Notes under the pieces: model-generated
Database searches by the model: none
The model's input: only the letters and a program-made list of their open reading frames with translations
Told to the model about the DNA's origin: nothing
Shown here: in pieces, positions 6,325 through 15,305 of the stretch
How the letters are laid out: each line of letters opens with the position of its first letter
Numbering within the stretch: position 1 is the first letter of the stretch
Program-made: the position numbers and the translations under genes
NCBI RefSeq assembly: GCF_009695915.1
Contig: NZ_VUMZ01000006.1
Coordinates: 1 to 64,000 of the forward strand
Direction: 5' to 3'
Length of the DNA: 64,000 nucleotides
DNA from: Hornefia butyriciproducens
GTDB taxonomy: Bacteria > Bacillota > Clostridia > Peptostreptococcales > Anaerovoracaceae

Positions 6325-8724
6325 ATGAGGCGATTGAATAAAATTGAAAAACTGTTCGGGAATCCGGACTTCATCATTCTGGACGGCGGTTTCGGAACGA
6401 TGCTGCAGCAGAGCGGCGCGGAGGTCGGAAAGGTTCCGGAGGTTCTGAATATTACCCGTCCGGAAATTGTACAGGACATTCACAGAAAATACATAGAAGC
6501 GGGCGCAGATGTGATCTACACCTGCTCTTTCGGCATCAACGATTACAAGATAGAGGGCTGTGGATATACCGTTGAGGAACTGACGTCAGCTGCCGTAAAA
6601 AACGCCGCAGAGGCGGCTGTCGGAACAGATGTGAAGATCGCGCTGGACATCGGACCGATCGGTCGTCTTGTAGAGCCGAACGGAAATCTCACCTTTGAGG
6701 AGGCCTATGAGATATTTCGAAGGCAGATCGTCGCAGGGAAGGGAACAGATCTTATCGTCATTGAGACCATGACAGATCTATACGAGATGCGCGCTGCGCT
6801 TCTCGCCGCCAAGGAAAATTCAGAACGGCCGGTGATCTGTACCATGTCCTTTGAGCAGAACCGCCGGACATTCACCGGAACATCTATTCCTTCAATGGCG
6901 CTGACGCTGGAAGGACTGGGGGCAGATGCCATCGGCATCAACTGCAGTCTGGGCCCGGCGGAATTTCTTCCTCTGATTCAGGAGCTCTCTCAGTGGACGG
7001 AACTTCCGATTGTCGCCAAACCGAATGCGGGGCTTCCCGATCCTAAAACCGGGAAATATCTGGTGGGAGCGACGGAGTTCGCGGATTATGCGGAGCGTCT
7101 GGCGGATTGCGGTGTTCGTCTGGCCGGCGGATGCTGTGGAACTGATCCGGACTACATCAGGCAGCTGAAGCTGCGGCTGAGCAGTGCGGCTTCGAACCGC
7201 TCCGAGGCTGAGATTCCGCCGGCTGTCTGTACGCCGGAAAGTATCGTGCTCCTGGATCGTCCGAGAGTAATCGGGGAGAGAATCAACCCGACGGGCAAGA
7301 AAAAACTGAAAGCTGCCATCGCAGAGGGAAATCTCGACTATGTTCTTGATATGGCGCTGCAGGAGGAGACCGAAGGCGCGGAGATTCTGGATGTAAACGC
7401 GGGCGTACCCGGAGTAAACGAAAAAGAGGTTATTGTAAACATAATCAAAAAGCTGCAGGGCAACGTTTCCGCACCTCTTCAGATCGATTCCGGAAACCCG
7501 GAAGTTCTGGAGGCTGCGCTCAGGCTTTATTGCGGTAAGGCTATCGTCAACTCTGTAAACGGCGAGGAAAAATCCATGGCCGCGATTCTTCCTATTGTAA
7601 AAAAATATGGAGCTTCTGTCATCGCTCTCACACTGGACGAAGACGGAATCCCGAAAACAGTGGAGAAGAGGCTGGAAATTGCGCGGAAAATAATGAACCG
7701 TGCTTTGTCTCTGGGAATCCCCAAAAAGGATATCTATGTGGACTGTCTGACTCTGACTGTCTCTGCGGAGCAGGATAATGCTTCCAACACTCTGGAGGCG
7801 ATCCGCCGGGTGAAGAGTGAGCTGGGACTGAAAACGGTTCTGGGTGTATCCAACATTTCCTTCGGACTTCCGCAGCGCCCGCTGATCAATCAGAACTTCC
7901 TGCAGATGGCGCTGACCTGCGGTCTGGATCTGGCGATTATCAATCCGGCGGCGCCCGGAATGGTAGCGGCGATCGACGTCTACAAGCTGATTATGGGAAT
8001 TGACCGCGACGCACGTGATTTCATTGACAAATATAAAGACACGGAAGCGGTGTCCGCCGCGCCGACTCCGGGGAAAAAGACGGTTTCCGCGGTGAATCAG
8101 AAAGAGGGAACGCTGTCGTATTATATCAGCAACGGACTGGAGGGACCCTGCCGGGAACTTATTGAGAAGGAACTGGAAACCAGAGATCCTCTTGATATCG
8201 TGAACAATGAGCTGATTCCGATTCTGGATGAAACCGGAAAGCGTTTTGAGACCGGAAAGATCTTTATCCCGCAGCTGATTCTTGCAGCGACGACTGCGCA
8301 GGCCGCCTTCGAGGTCATCAAGAAGCGCCTGGCAGCCGGCGGCGGACAGAGTGTCTCGAAGGGAAAGATCATCGTTGCCACAGTGAAGGGGGACGTTCAT
8401 GATATCGGCAAAAATATCGTGAAAGTGATTCTGGAAAATTACGGCTACGACATCATCGACCTGGGGAAGGATGTGGATCCGAAGGTCATCGTGGACCGTG
8501 TCGTGCGGGATCACGTTCATCTGGTCGGTCTGTCGGCGCTAATGACAACCACGCTGGGCAACATGGAGGAAACCATCCGCCAGATTCGTCAGGCCGCTCC
8601 GGGATGCAAAGTCATGACCGGTGGAGCTGTGGTCACAAAGGATTATTCAGAATCCATCGGCGCAGACTATTACGTGGCGGACGCTATGGCATCTGCTGCT
8701 GCGGCAAAGGACGTGCTGGGCTGA
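6325..8724 (+). CDS. metH: Cobalamin-dependent methionine synthase, short form without reactivation domain
   Basis: 799 aa with three modules: a homocysteine-binding barrel (about 10-290, zinc Cys in GINCS near 206 and GGCC near 271), a pterin-binding barrel (about 305-570, starting VIGERINPTGKK), and a cobalamin module (about 590-799) with the His-containing DVHDIGKN motif near 690. The fourth AdoMet/flavodoxin reactivation domain of E. coli MetH (about 1,220 aa) is missing, as in many Clostridia, so a separate reactivating factor is implied. The start is ambiguous: ATG 6325 lies almost on the AGAGGGAG site, and an in-frame TTG at 6334 has more usual spacing. Confidence 0.92.
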   Translation: MRRLNKIEKLFGNPDFIILDGGFGTMLQQSGAEVGKVPEVLNITRPEIVQDIHRKYIEAGADVIYTCSFGINDYKIEGCGYTVEELTSAAVKNAAEAAVGTDVKIALDIGPIGRLVEPNGNLTFEEAYEIFRRQIVAGKGTDLIVIETMTDLYEMRAALLAAKENSERPVICTMSFEQNRRTFTGTSIPSMALTLEGLGADAIGINCSLGPAEFLPLIQELSQWTELPIVAKPNAGLPDPKTGKYLVGATEFADYAERLADCGVRLAGGCCGTDPDYIRQLKLRLSSAASNRSEAEIPPAVCTPESIVLLDRPRVIGERINPTGKKKLKAAIAEGNLDYVLDMALQEETEGAEILDVNAGVPGVNEKEVIVNIIKKLQGNVSAPLQIDSGNPEVLEAALRLYCGKAIVNSVNGEEKSMAAILPIVKKYGASVIALTLDEDGIPKTVEKRLEIARKIMNRALSLGIPKKDIYVDCLTLTVSAEQDNASNTLEAIRRVKSELGLKTVLGVSNISFGLPQRPLINQNFLQMALTCGLDLAIINPAAPGMVAAIDVYKLIMGIDRDARDFIDKYKDTEAVSAAPTPGKKTVSAVNQKEGTLSYYISNGLEGPCRELIEKELETRDPLDIVNNELIPILDETGKRFETGKIFIPQLILAATTAQAAFEVIKKRLAAGGGQSVSKGKIIVATVKGDVHDIGKNIVKVILENYGYDIIDLGKDVDPKVIVDRVVRDHVHLVGLSALMTTTLGNMEETIRQIRQAAPGCKVMTGGAVVTKDYSESIGADYYVADAMASAAAAKDVLG

Positions 8725-8790
8725 GAGCCGGTCCCTATGGCCGGCTGCAGAAAACTGAATGTCAACTGAATATCAGATGAAGCAGACAGA

Positions 8791-8837
8791 AAAGAGCCGT
8801 GCTCCGGCGGAATGGATCCGCCCGGACACGGCTCTTT
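8791..8837. terminator. Bidirectional terminator between metH and the convergent lipoprotein gene
   Basis: AAAGAGCCGTG (8791-8801) pairs perfectly with CACGGCTCTTT (8827-8837), with further pairing inside (CCGG/CCGG and CGG/CCG). T-tracts are short on both strands, but the stem is long and lies exactly between convergent genes. Confidence 0.75.
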
Positions 8838-8886
8838 CAGTTATGGATAAAAACTGCGCCCGGCCCGGAGCCGGACGCAGAAGAGA

Positions 8887-10329
8887 TCAGTCGTCATCTT
8901 CAGGAAGTGAATTGATCAGGTAGTTGATCATGGTTCCTGTACAGTCCTTCAGAATATTTTCGTTCAGTGTAATGCTGATAATGTTGCATTTGCTGTTCTT
9001 CTGCGCCACATAGGAGGCAGAGGTGGATGTCACGGAATCGTTGTAGCTCAGAGTCTTTCCCGTTGTCTTTTTGTAGGCGGAAGCGACGTTCTTCGTAAAT
9101 TCTGTATCCTCTTTCCCCGTCCACATCGGAACGGAACCGGTTTTGCTGAACTTGATATCGGACAGATTGCAGAGTGTTCTCGCATCTGTATCGATGGTCT
9201 TCAGGTTGGTCTCGCTCAGACTGTAAGCGACCGAGGAGATCTGTACCCGGCTTCCTGAGGTGTCTATCTTGGACACATTGTTGATGGAGACGAGATCTCC
9301 GCTGTCCTCATCCTTTTCATATACGCCGTCGAGCAGGGTGTACATGAAATTGACCAGCCTGCTTCCGTCTGATCTGCGGATCACGCTGGATGGAAGATCG
9401 ACTTCTTTATATGTATAGGTGGCGCCGGGATGCATCTTGCTCTTGTCTTCGTTGAATCGCTCCGTCACTTCCTGCATCTTATCGAGGAAGGACTTTTCTT
9501 TGTTGGCGTCGATGACGATGGTCAGCGTGGCTGAGGCCGCGTACAGATTGGTGTTTTCTCCGCCCCTGAAGGAGGCGATCTCGTAGCTGATGTTCCGGTT
9601 CTTCAGCGAAACCAGCAGCGACTCCAGACGCGTGATCGGGTTCGTGGCCTTTGATATCTGAGCATCGGGCTGAGTGGCCGACAGACCCTTGATAGTGATC
9701 TTATACGCCTTTGTCAGCGTCGGTGAAACCCGTCTGACGCTCTGCGTGAACCGGTATGTGGAACTTGCGCCGGATTTCAGTGAGAACAGCCCCTGATCCG
9801 CGGCGTTCAGACAGAATACATTGGCATCGTCAGTGAAATATTTTTTGTTCAGCGTCTTGACTCCGGAGAGGTCATGCCCGTCTTCACGGGTGAAGATCAC
9901 GGTGAGCTTGCCCGTTGATTCATTGTTTTTAATGGTGTAGAGTGCCATCGCGACGGGTCTGCTGTAATTGTCGAATTCCAGATAATCATATGGACAGACG
10001 ATTACGACAGGCGCCGCATCCTTATATTTCTTTGAAGAACTGACACTCATGATGACATTGCCTGCACTGTCAGTTTCAGAATGTATGCCTTTGGATTTTG
10101 CCCAGTTCTGAAGATACCGGCATATTGCCCGGTTGCTCTTCATGGAATCTCTGGAATCCATGAGATCGGTGGTGTATGCGTCGATCTTGGATGAAATCTT
10201 GGACGTGAGATCCTCCTGTGATGTTGTTTCTGTCTTGGCGCTGCCTGTGGTGCCGCACGCTGACAGGAGCGCTGCAGCAGCCATAAGAAAAAAAATCAGC
10301 ACAACGGATGTGATTTTTTTGTTAATCAT
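8887..10329 (-). CDS. Lipoprotein resembling a catalytically inactive PepD-type M20 peptidase
   Basis: 480 aa. A lipoprotein signal with lipobox LSAC (Cys25) places it on the outer face of the membrane. The body follows the outline of PepD-type M20 dipeptidases: a VIVCPYDYL strand where the HxD metal motif should be, FTREDGHDLSGVKTL where the TxDEExG motif should be, and a CLNAADQGLFSL strand like the LDSEDEG segment. It also has an IKGLSATQPDAQ segment like the lid-domain GLKGGHSG, and ISYEIASFRGG like the domain that follows. At each site the metal and catalytic residues (His, Glu pair) are replaced, so hydrolysis looks impossible. A peptide-binding or regulatory role is an inference. The start is supported by AAAGGAG on the minus strand. 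Confidence 0.6.
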   Translation of the reverse strand: MINKKITSVVLIFFLMAAAALLSACGTTGSAKTETTSQEDLTSKISSKIDAYTTDLMDSRDSMKSNRAICRYLQNWAKSKGIHSETDSAGNVIMSVSSSKKYKDAAPVVIVCPYDYLEFDNYSRPVAMALYTIKNNESTGKLTVIFTREDGHDLSGVKTLNKKYFTDDANVFCLNAADQGLFSLKSGASSTYRFTQSVRRVSPTLTKAYKITIKGLSATQPDAQISKATNPITRLESLLVSLKNRNISYEIASFRGGENTNLYAASATLTIVIDANKEKSFLDKMQEVTERFNEDKSKMHPGATYTYKEVDLPSSVIRRSDGSRLVNFMYTLLDGVYEKDEDSGDLVSINNVSKIDTSGSRVQISSVAYSLSETNLKTIDTDARTLCNLSDIKFSKTGSVPMWTGKEDTEFTKNVASAYKKTTGKTLSYNDSVTSTSASYVAQKNSKCNIISITLNENILKDCTGTMINYLINSLPEDDD

Positions 10330-10385
10330 CGTCTAATCTCCTTTTATTTTCCTTGAAAATACTATATAATAATACCACAATGAAA

Positions 10386-10404
10386 AAATTATTTGTAATA
10401 ATTT
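10386..10404. repeat. Perfect 19-bp AT-rich palindrome
   Basis: AAATTATT-TGT-AATAATTT lies about 57 bp upstream of the lipoprotein start, in the divergent region shared with the acetyltransferase. Its position suits an operator for the lipoprotein gene; no known regulator consensus was recognised. Confidence 0.45.
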
Positions 10405-10577
10405 CGTGAAATTTAATCACTGCCCGGGGATTAAACTCCCGTCGGACTTAATGGCCGCATACAGTGGATATGACAATGGTCAGTTAACAGCATGCGGCAC
10501 ACAATGCAGCTGTAATATGCGCCGGTACGCAGTAATCAGCAGGAAGAAGGAAACGAGAAGTGAGTGGAGTATTAACC

Positions 10578-11117
10578 ATGGAATCGAAAAATCTGATTGT
10601 AAGAGAAACGGCGTTCGACGACTGCGCCATCTTTGCGGAGTGGGAAAGTAGCGAGGAGGTCAGGGAATTTTTCACGATGGAGGACGACCGCGATTATCAG
10701 GAGATCGTCACGGAGTTCATCCGTTACGGGTCTGATCCTGAGAAGAAACTGTTCACGATCACTCTGAAGCCTTCCGGAAAACCCATAGGTCGGATTTATC
10801 TGTCCCGGATCAACCGGGCGGATGACAGCCTGGATCTGACGCGGATATACATCGCGGATCCGGGAAACCGGAACAAAGGCTACGGAGAAGAGGCTATCCG
10901 GATGATTCTGGAATACGCGTTCATCAATCTTCATATGGAACGCGTGACGATTGATCACTTTGTCAAAAACGAGGTCGCGCGCCACCTGTATCATAAGATT
11001 GGATTCCAGGATGAAGGGATCATGCGCCATGCAGGAAAAAAGAACGGAAAATATTACGATCTGTGCCTCATGTCGATGCTCCGCGCCGAATATTACGATA
11101 AAATCCATTCCAAATAA
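10578..11117 (+). CDS. GNAT family N-acetyltransferase
   Basis: About 179 aa with the RimJ/RimL-like pattern: LIVRETAFDDC at the start, a central DLTRIYIADPGNRNKGYG segment containing the acetyl-CoA pyrophosphate loop (NRNKGYG), and KNEVARHLYHKIGF typical of motif B. Members acetylate amino groups of proteins, peptides or small molecules; the substrate is not predictable. I prefer ATG 10578, behind GGAG at 10565. An in-frame GTG at 10560 with AGAAGG upstream would add six residues. It sits alone between the lipoprotein and rpmB. Confidence 0.85.
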   Translation: MESKNLIVRETAFDDCAIFAEWESSEEVREFFTMEDDRDYQEIVTEFIRYGSDPEKKLFTITLKPSGKPIGRIYLSRINRADDSLDLTRIYIADPGNRNKGYGEEAIRMILEYAFINLHMERVTIDHFVKNEVARHLYHKIGFQDEGIMRHAGKKNGKYYDLCLMSMLRAEYYDKIHSK

Positions 11118-11125
11118 AAAAAAAC

Positions 11126-11155
11126 TTGTGCTTATCAGCGTATCTGTGGTATAAT
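11126..11155 (+). promoter_or_regulatory. Promoter of rpmB
   Basis: TTGTGC (11126-11131), 18-bp spacer, TATAAT (11150-11155). The leader to the rpmB start is about 80 nt. I did not recognise a known ribosomal-protein leader in it. Confidence 0.65.
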
Positions 11156-11243
11156 GCTGTCCGTGCGATGTTAGGCATGGCACAATCAATCAGGAATGAA
11201 TGACACGTTCAGACTTAACGATATAGGATAGGAGGTGCGGCAG

Positions 11244-11435
11244 ATGTCGAGAAAATGTGAAATTTGCGGAAAAGGTCAGGTTTCCGGAAACAATGTATCC
11301 CACTCGAACAGACATACGAGAAGAAAGTGGAATGCTAATATCCAGACCGTCAGGATCGATGATAACGGAACTGTCAGAAAAGCCAAGGTTTGCACACAGT
11401 GCCTGAGATCCGGCAAAGTAAACCGTGCCATCTGA
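11244..11435 (+). CDS. rpmB: 50S ribosomal protein L28
   Basis: 63 aa, standard length. Begins MSRKCEICGKG, continues with the SHSNRHTRRKW segment typical of L28, and ends with VCTQCLRSGKV. The two CxxC pairs make this the zinc-binding (C+) form. ATG 11244 is chosen because AGGAGG at 11230-11235 is 8 bases upstream; a GTG at 11235 lies inside that site and is not the start. It is monocistronic, with promoter and terminator close by. Confidence 0.95.
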   Translation: MSRKCEICGKGQVSGNNVSHSNRHTRRKWNANIQTVRIDDNGTVRKAKVCTQCLRSGKVNRAI

Positions 11436-11454
11436 TCTGACCGTAAGAAACACG

Positions 11455-11486
11455 CCATGCTGAATCACTTCAGTGTGGTTTTTTTT
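11455..11486 (+). terminator. Terminator of rpmB
   Basis: CCATGCTGAA pairs with TTCAGTGTGG (10 pairs including two G-T) around TCAC, followed by eight T. Confidence 0.85.
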
Positions 11487-11524
11487 CTAAAGCGTAAAAC
11501 GGACAAAGCGGAAAGGAATTGCCC

Positions 11525-12841
11525 ATGTACGACCTGGTTGAGTCGGTATCGGATCTGATCCGGATCCCCAGTGTGAGCGGGGATCGCGAAAACTGCCTGG
11601 AGGCTCTTTACTATATGCTTCAACGGGGGGATGAATTCGGTTTCTCCGTTTCTTTGGCTGCGGACGGACGGATCGGGATCATAGAATACGGGCAGGGGAG
11701 CGAGGCACTTGGCATCCTCACCCATGTTGACGTGGCGCATCCGGGCGATTACACTCTCTGGGAGTCTCCTCCTTTCCAGCCGGTCGTGGATGCAGACAGG
11801 ATCTACGGCAGAGGAGCTGTGGACGACAAAGGACCCGCCATGGCGGCGCTGTTCGCGATGGCAGACGTGGCAGAGCTCAGTCGCCGATATGGTCTGCCCG
11901 CCCGGAAAAAGGTCCGCATGATTATCGGGACGGAGCAGAAAGCCGGAGGCGGCGACATGCGGGACTATCTGCTGACCCATCGCCCGCCTGATTACAGTTT
12001 CAGTCCCGACGGGATGTTTCCCCTCTGCAATGTTGAAATGGGAAGTTTTAACGTGCTGATTTCTTTCCCTCTGGAGACAGAGGGGCAGGTTCTGAGAGAT
12101 GTCCGCGCAGGCAGCAACCCGGAAACCGTCCCGGAGGTCTGCAAGGTCACGCTGAATGACGGAAGAACCTTTGCCGCCCGCGGATCCGCCGGTCATATCT
12201 CCATGCTGGCGCTGACGGACAACGCGATTTTTAATATGGCTGAAGCACTGGAATCTCTGCGCGGCAGGAACAAAGCGAAGATTCGGCGAGACACGACCTA
12301 CCGTATTTTCCGGAAACTGAAGGCCGGATTTTTCGAGGGAAACGGAAGACGCGCCGGGCTTCCCGGAAGTCTGGGACGGTATAAAAACGAATATTCCGGT
12401 GAGAACGTATATGCGCCGACTGCGATTTTCCGGCAGAAGGACAGACTCTTCGTCAATATCAACGCGCGGCTCAGCCCGGATACCAGAGAGGATCAGGTTC
12501 TGACCGCCATCGAACGGTATTTCCGCGAGGATATCGTCCGGATCGACCGTATCAGCTCACAGCCGGCTTCATTTATCAGCAGGAACCAGCCTTTCATCAA
12601 AGCGATGGCAGAGGCGTATGAGCACTTGGCAGAGCGGCCGGCAGAATATCATGTGGATACGGTGGGAACCTATGCGCAGATCGTTCCCAATTCCATCGTG
12701 TTCGGTCCGACCTTCGGAGATGAGGACAATCTGCGGCATCACGTCAACGAATCCATGTCGTTGCAGCACCTGAAATATCTGGAAACACTGTATGAGCGGG
12801 TGATCAGCAACATCATTTTCCTGAAGCGGAGTTTTCGTTAG
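11525..12841 (+). CDS. PepV-like M20 protein lacking the catalytic Glu pair
   Basis: About 438 aa, colinear with PepV-type dipeptidases. The first metal motif is intact (HVD, His67/Asp69), as are YGRGAVDDKGP with the bridging Asp100, the SPDG segment, and a late His in RHHVNE. The catalytic motif, normally GT(D/N)EExG, reads GTEQKAG here. The general-base Glu and the metal-bridging Glu are therefore replaced by Gln138 and Lys139. Full-length, well-preserved sequence with this change suggests a non-hydrolytic or altered function. ATG 11525 is chosen for its GAAAGGAA site 6 bases upstream. It is the first gene ahead of the asp23-recG block, 11 bases from the next start. Confidence 0.8.
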   Translation: MYDLVESVSDLIRIPSVSGDRENCLEALYYMLQRGDEFGFSVSLAADGRIGIIEYGQGSEALGILTHVDVAHPGDYTLWESPPFQPVVDADRIYGRGAVDDKGPAMAALFAMADVAELSRRYGLPARKKVRMIIGTEQKAGGGDMRDYLLTHRPPDYSFSPDGMFPLCNVEMGSFNVLISFPLETEGQVLRDVRAGSNPETVPEVCKVTLNDGRTFAARGSAGHISMLALTDNAIFNMAEALESLRGRNKAKIRRDTTYRIFRKLKAGFFEGNGRRAGLPGSLGRYKNEYSGENVYAPTAIFRQKDRLFVNINARLSPDTREDQVLTAIERYFREDIVRIDRISSQPASFISRNQPFIKAMAEAYEHLAERPAEYHVDTVGTYAQIVPNSIVFGPTFGDEDNLRHHVNESMSLQHLKYLETLYERVISNIIFLKRSFR

Positions 12842-12852
12842 GAGGGGATTAT

Positions 12853-13269
12853 ATGGCACTGACAAAGCAGACCGAGCTGGGCGAGATTTCCATTTCCAAT
12901 ATGGTTTTCGCGCAGATCATCTTTGAGGGAATGCGCCTTCCGGAATGCAGGGGCAAAATCTGGCCGGCAACTCCGCGGGGACGGCAGATCGGCATTGTGC
13001 CGAAGTATATCGATACGGAATTTTCCATGTATATTGACGTGGACTTCAATGAAGAAGGACGCGTCGAGCTGGAATTCAGCGTGATTACTTTGTTCGGCAT
13101 CAGCATCAAGCGAACGACGAAGCATCTGGCTGACTATATTGCAGATGCCTTTGTAAAATACAGCGGCAGAAAGCCTGCGGCAATCACCATCAACATCGCC
13201 GGAGTCCGCTCCCGGCACAAAGCGAGAAGGAATACAAAGGTCGTATACAGATATGAAGATAACGGATGA
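12853..13269 (+). CDS. Asp23/Gls24 (DUF322) family protein
   Basis: 138 aa. The pattern of Asp23 proteins is visible: ISISNMVFAQIIFEG at the start, a strand-rich middle (MYIDVDFNEEGRVELEFSV), and a C-terminal helix-strand unit ending ITINIAGVRSR. Family members are small cytoplasmic proteins, some anchored at the membrane, linked to envelope stress; the molecular role is not settled. The position directly before recG matches the yloU-yloV-recG region of Bacillus and Clostridia, though the DAK-type yloV partner is missing here. The C-terminus overlaps recG by 17 bases. Confidence 0.75.
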   Translation: MALTKQTELGEISISNMVFAQIIFEGMRLPECRGKIWPATPRGRQIGIVPKYIDTEFSMYIDVDFNEEGRVELEFSVITLFGISIKRTTKHLADYIADAFVKYSGRKPAAITINIAGVRSRHKARRNTKVVYRYEDNG

Positions 13270-15295
13270 TATCAGCAGCCTGAAAGGAATTGGCGAGAAG
13301 AAAAAAGAGGCCTTCGCCGGTCACGGTATCGCGACACTGGAGGATCTGGCATGGTGGTTTCCCCGCTCCTATGAAGATCGGAGGAAGCTCACACCCATCG
13401 GAGAACTTCGTCCGGGAAAGCCTGCTCTGATCAGAGGTGAAATTCTGTCCAGACGGTACAGCGGCAACCCCTATAAAAAACATGTGCCGGTCTCCTTTCT
13501 GGTTTCTGACGACACCGGAATGCTTGAGGTCGTATACTTCAATGGACGGTACATGAGCCGGGCGTTTGAAATTCATGGCCGGTATATCTTTTACGGAAAG
13601 ATAACGGAGAACCGAGGACGGGTGCAGATGGTTCATCCGGAGTCCTGCCGGGAAGGCGCTCCGGAGGATGTCCGAGAGATTCTTCCGGTCTATCCCGCCA
13701 TTTCCGGCATTTCACAAAAGGAGGTACGGAAATTCCAGCGGCAGATCGAGCCGGTCATTGATGAGATTCCGGAATGGCTTCCAGAGCATATTGTGCGGGA
13801 ATACAGGCTGGCCGGTCCGGCCTTCGCGCTTCATCATATCCATTTCCCGAAGGATCGGAGCCACATTCTGATGAGCAGGTTCCGCCTGATCTTCGATGAG
13901 CTGCTGACTCTCTCCACCGGTCTTTTGTACATGAAGCATGATAACGTCCGGGAGGGCGAAGGCGTTCGCCTGGATGTTTCGGCGGCAGATGAATTCATCC
14001 GGGGACTTCCGTTTCCTCTGACTTCAGGGCAGAAGCGGGTGTGGAGCGAGATCGCCGCGAATCTGTGGGAGAGTCATGCGATGAACCGGCTGGTGCAGGG
14101 TGATGTCGGCTCGGGAAAAACCGCCGTTGCGGAGATCAGCATGTTCTGCGCGGCGCGAAGCGGATATCAGGCAGCGATGATGGCGCCGACGGAGATTCTG
14201 GCCAGACAGCACTATCAGTCATTGACAGAAGATTTCCAGCCTTATGGGATCCGGGTCGGACTTCTGACCGGGAGCATGAAAAAATCTGAGAAGAAAGAGG
14301 TTCTTGAAAGACTGATCCGCGGAGATATCGATGTTCTCACGGGAACGCACGCGGTGATTCAGGAGGATGTGGCGTTCCGGAATCTTGGGCTGGTGATCAC
14401 CGATGAACAGCACCGGTTCGGCGTCGAGCAGCGCCGCCGCCTGTCCGTCAAGGGCGCCAATCCGAATGTGATGGTAATGACCGCGACGCCGATTCCGCGG
14501 ACGCTGGCGGTGATTCTGTACGGGGAACTGGATATTTCTGTAATCGATACGATGCCGGCAGGGCGCAGGCCGGTTCGGACGGTTTCTGTGGACGGAGCCG
14601 GGCGCTCCGGTGTGTACCGCCGGGTGGAAAAGGAACTGGCCGAAGGACATCAGGCTTATGTCGTCACGCCGCTGATCGAGGACTCGGAGAAGATTGAGGC
14701 GCATTCGGCGGAACGCGTTTATCAGGAACTGTGCCAGAAATACAGGAATTACAGAGTTGCGCTGATTCACGGCGAACTTCCTCAGGCGGAAAAAGACAGG
14801 ATCATGTCGGATTTTTATCAGGGGACAATTGATGTTCTGGTTTCCACTGTGGTCATTGAGATTGGTATCAACGTCGCCAACGCTACAGTAATGGTGATTG
14901 AAAATGCGGAACGATTCGGCCTGGCGCAGCTTCACCAGCTGAGGGGCAGAGTGGGCCGCGGCAGCGACCAGTCTTACTGCTACCTGATCCAGGGAAATGA
15001 GACGGACGTTGCCCGTCAGAGGATCCGGATCATGTGTGAGAGCACAGACGGCTTCCGTATTGCGGAGGAGGATCTCCATCTGCGGGGGCCGGGAGAGATT
15101 TTCGGCACCAGACAGCACGGGCTCCCCGAGATGCACATCAGTGATATCGTGCGCCACGGCGATGTTCTGGAGAAGGCCAGGAAAGCGGCCGCAGAAATTC
15201 TTCAGGAGGATCCCGGACTCATGTCAGACAGCTATGCGGAGCTGAGACGGCGGGTTGAGAAGATGTTCGGGGAAGACATAAAACTGGAATTATAG
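13253..15295 (+). CDS. recG: ATP-dependent DNA helicase RecG
   Basis: 680 aa, normal for RecG. An N-terminal wedge/OB domain (about 1-200) precedes two helicase lobes, with Walker A GDVGSGKT, a DEQHRFG Walker B box, MTATPIPRTL motif III, and QLRGRVGRG motif VI. RecG remodels stalled replication forks and Holliday junctions. The start lies 17 bases inside the preceding asp23-like gene, so the two are coupled; rsmD follows after 10 bases. Confidence 0.97.
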   Translation: MKITDDISSLKGIGEKKKEAFAGHGIATLEDLAWWFPRSYEDRRKLTPIGELRPGKPALIRGEILSRRYSGNPYKKHVPVSFLVSDDTGMLEVVYFNGRYMSRAFEIHGRYIFYGKITENRGRVQMVHPESCREGAPEDVREILPVYPAISGISQKEVRKFQRQIEPVIDEIPEWLPEHIVREYRLAGPAFALHHIHFPKDRSHILMSRFRLIFDELLTLSTGLLYMKHDNVREGEGVRLDVSAADEFIRGLPFPLTSGQKRVWSEIAANLWESHAMNRLVQGDVGSGKTAVAEISMFCAARSGYQAAMMAPTEILARQHYQSLTEDFQPYGIRVGLLTGSMKKSEKKEVLERLIRGDIDVLTGTHAVIQEDVAFRNLGLVITDEQHRFGVEQRRRLSVKGANPNVMVMTATPIPRTLAVILYGELDISVIDTMPAGRRPVRTVSVDGAGRSGVYRRVEKELAEGHQAYVVTPLIEDSEKIEAHSAERVYQELCQKYRNYRVALIHGELPQAEKDRIMSDFYQGTIDVLVSTVVIEIGINVANATVMVIENAERFGLAQLHQLRGRVGRGSDQSYCYLIQGNETDVARQRIRIMCESTDGFRIAEEDLHLRGPGEIFGTRQHGLPEMHISDIVRHGDVLEKARKAAAEILQEDPGLMSDSYAELRRRVEKMFGEDIKLEL

Positions 15296-15305
15296 GAGAA
15301 AGAAA

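Noticed and set aside
6892-8520. 542-codon minus-strand frame inside metH
   Set aside because: Antisense shadow of a clear metH; composition follows the complementary codons and there is no start signal.
10406-10651. 81-codon frame upstream of and overlapping the acetyltransferase
   Set aside because: Overlaps the start of the well-supported GNAT gene in another frame and has no ribosome site.
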